A stretch of DNA of 6,426 bases from Calditrichota bacterium (lineage in GTDB: Bacteria > Calditrichota > Calditrichia > Calditrichales > Calditrichaceae): positions 1-6,426 of the forward strand of contig JAJRSN010000096.1 of assembly GCA_024278715.1 (NCBI GenBank), in the 5' to 3' direction. The notes under the pieces are model-generated. The model was given only the letters and a program-made list of their open reading frames with translations, was not told the origin of the DNA and did not search any database. Every line of letters begins with the position of its first letter. Positions within the stretch are counted from its first letter, which is position 1. Shown here one piece after another: positions 6,362 to 6,426 of the stretch. A program made the position numbers and the translations under genes.

Positions 6362-6421
6362 AAGACCCCCCTTTTAATTTCCCCCCTTTACAGGGGGGAA
6401 CGCCGAATGCAAGGGGGGCTT
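6362..6421. repeat. Nested inverted repeat with C6/G6 arms (dispersed-repeat-like element)
   Basis: The outer arms CCCCCCTT (6366-6373) and AAGGGGGG (6411-6418) pair over 8 bp, extendable past a bulged A at 6365 by AAG (6362-6364) with CTT (6419-6421). The inner arms TTCCCCCC (6379-6386) and GGGGGGAA (6393-6400) pair over 8 bp around the loop TTTACA. The unpaired CGCCGAATGC (6401-6410) sits on one side. The result is a hairpin within a hairpin. Elements with this CCCCCC/GGGGGG layout recur between genes in many bacterial genomes as small palindromic repeats. It may continue to act as a 3' end structure for transcripts from either side, but there is no T run on the plus strand after it. The element reaches close to the window edge, so it may be cut. 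Confidence 0.5.
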
Positions 6422-6426
6422 ATTCC

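Larger units (their letters stand above)
6045..6426. other. Non-coding repeat-rich region downstream of the beta-galactosidase
   Basis: These 382 bases hold no plausible gene: stops are dense in all frames. Two kinds of repeat fill most of it, a degenerate heptanucleotide tract (about 6064-6250) and a nested G/C-run inverted repeat at the right end (6362-6421), both listed separately. Between them a 10-base direct repeat CTTTAATCTT occurs at 6263-6272 and 6280-6289. No strong terminator directly follows the beta-galactosidase stop codon. Confidence 0.5.

Overview
This window holds three genes, all on the plus strand, separated by unusually roomy intergenic DNA. From left to right they are: the 3' end of a LacI/GalR-family transcriptional regulator (1-408); an exported or lipid-anchored SurA/parvulin-like protein of 503 residues (798-2309); and a complete, secreted GH2 beta-galactosidase of 1053 residues (2883-6044). 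The three gene-free stretches (409-797, 2310-2882, 6045-6426) hold a possible decayed reading frame, a good intrinsic-terminator hairpin, a structured 5' leader, a degenerate heptanucleotide-repeat tract and a nested G/C-run inverted repeat.

The organism is most likely a Gram-negative bacterium of the wider Fibrobacteres-Chlorobi-Bacteroidetes neighbourhood (for example Calditrichota, Ignavibacteria or KSB1-like lineages). This is inferred from the LacI 'GFSN' signature, the exported LacZ-type enzyme with a signal peptide, the long SurA-like lipoprotein, the moderate base composition, and intergenic DNA rich in 7-bp repeats and CCCCCC/GGGGGG inverted repeats. The strong GAGGAG Shine-Dalgarno before the beta-galactosidase argues against a typical Bacteroidia member, where such sites are rare. 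The placement is tentative.

Functionally, the beta-galactosidase is predicted to hydrolyse terminal beta-galactosides outside the cytoplasm. The LacI-type regulator could belong to the same sugar-use locus, but its DNA-binding domain lies outside the window, it is separated from the enzyme gene by an unrelated-looking envelope-folding gene, and a terminator-like hairpin at 2674-2708 probably makes the enzyme gene its own transcription unit. The SurA-like protein is probably a housekeeping periplasmic chaperone or foldase and not part of sugar metabolism.

I found no convincing new multi-gene system. The items most worth a second look are the internal duplication in the SurA-like protein, the competing hairpins in the beta-galactosidase leader, and the two repeat types downstream of it.
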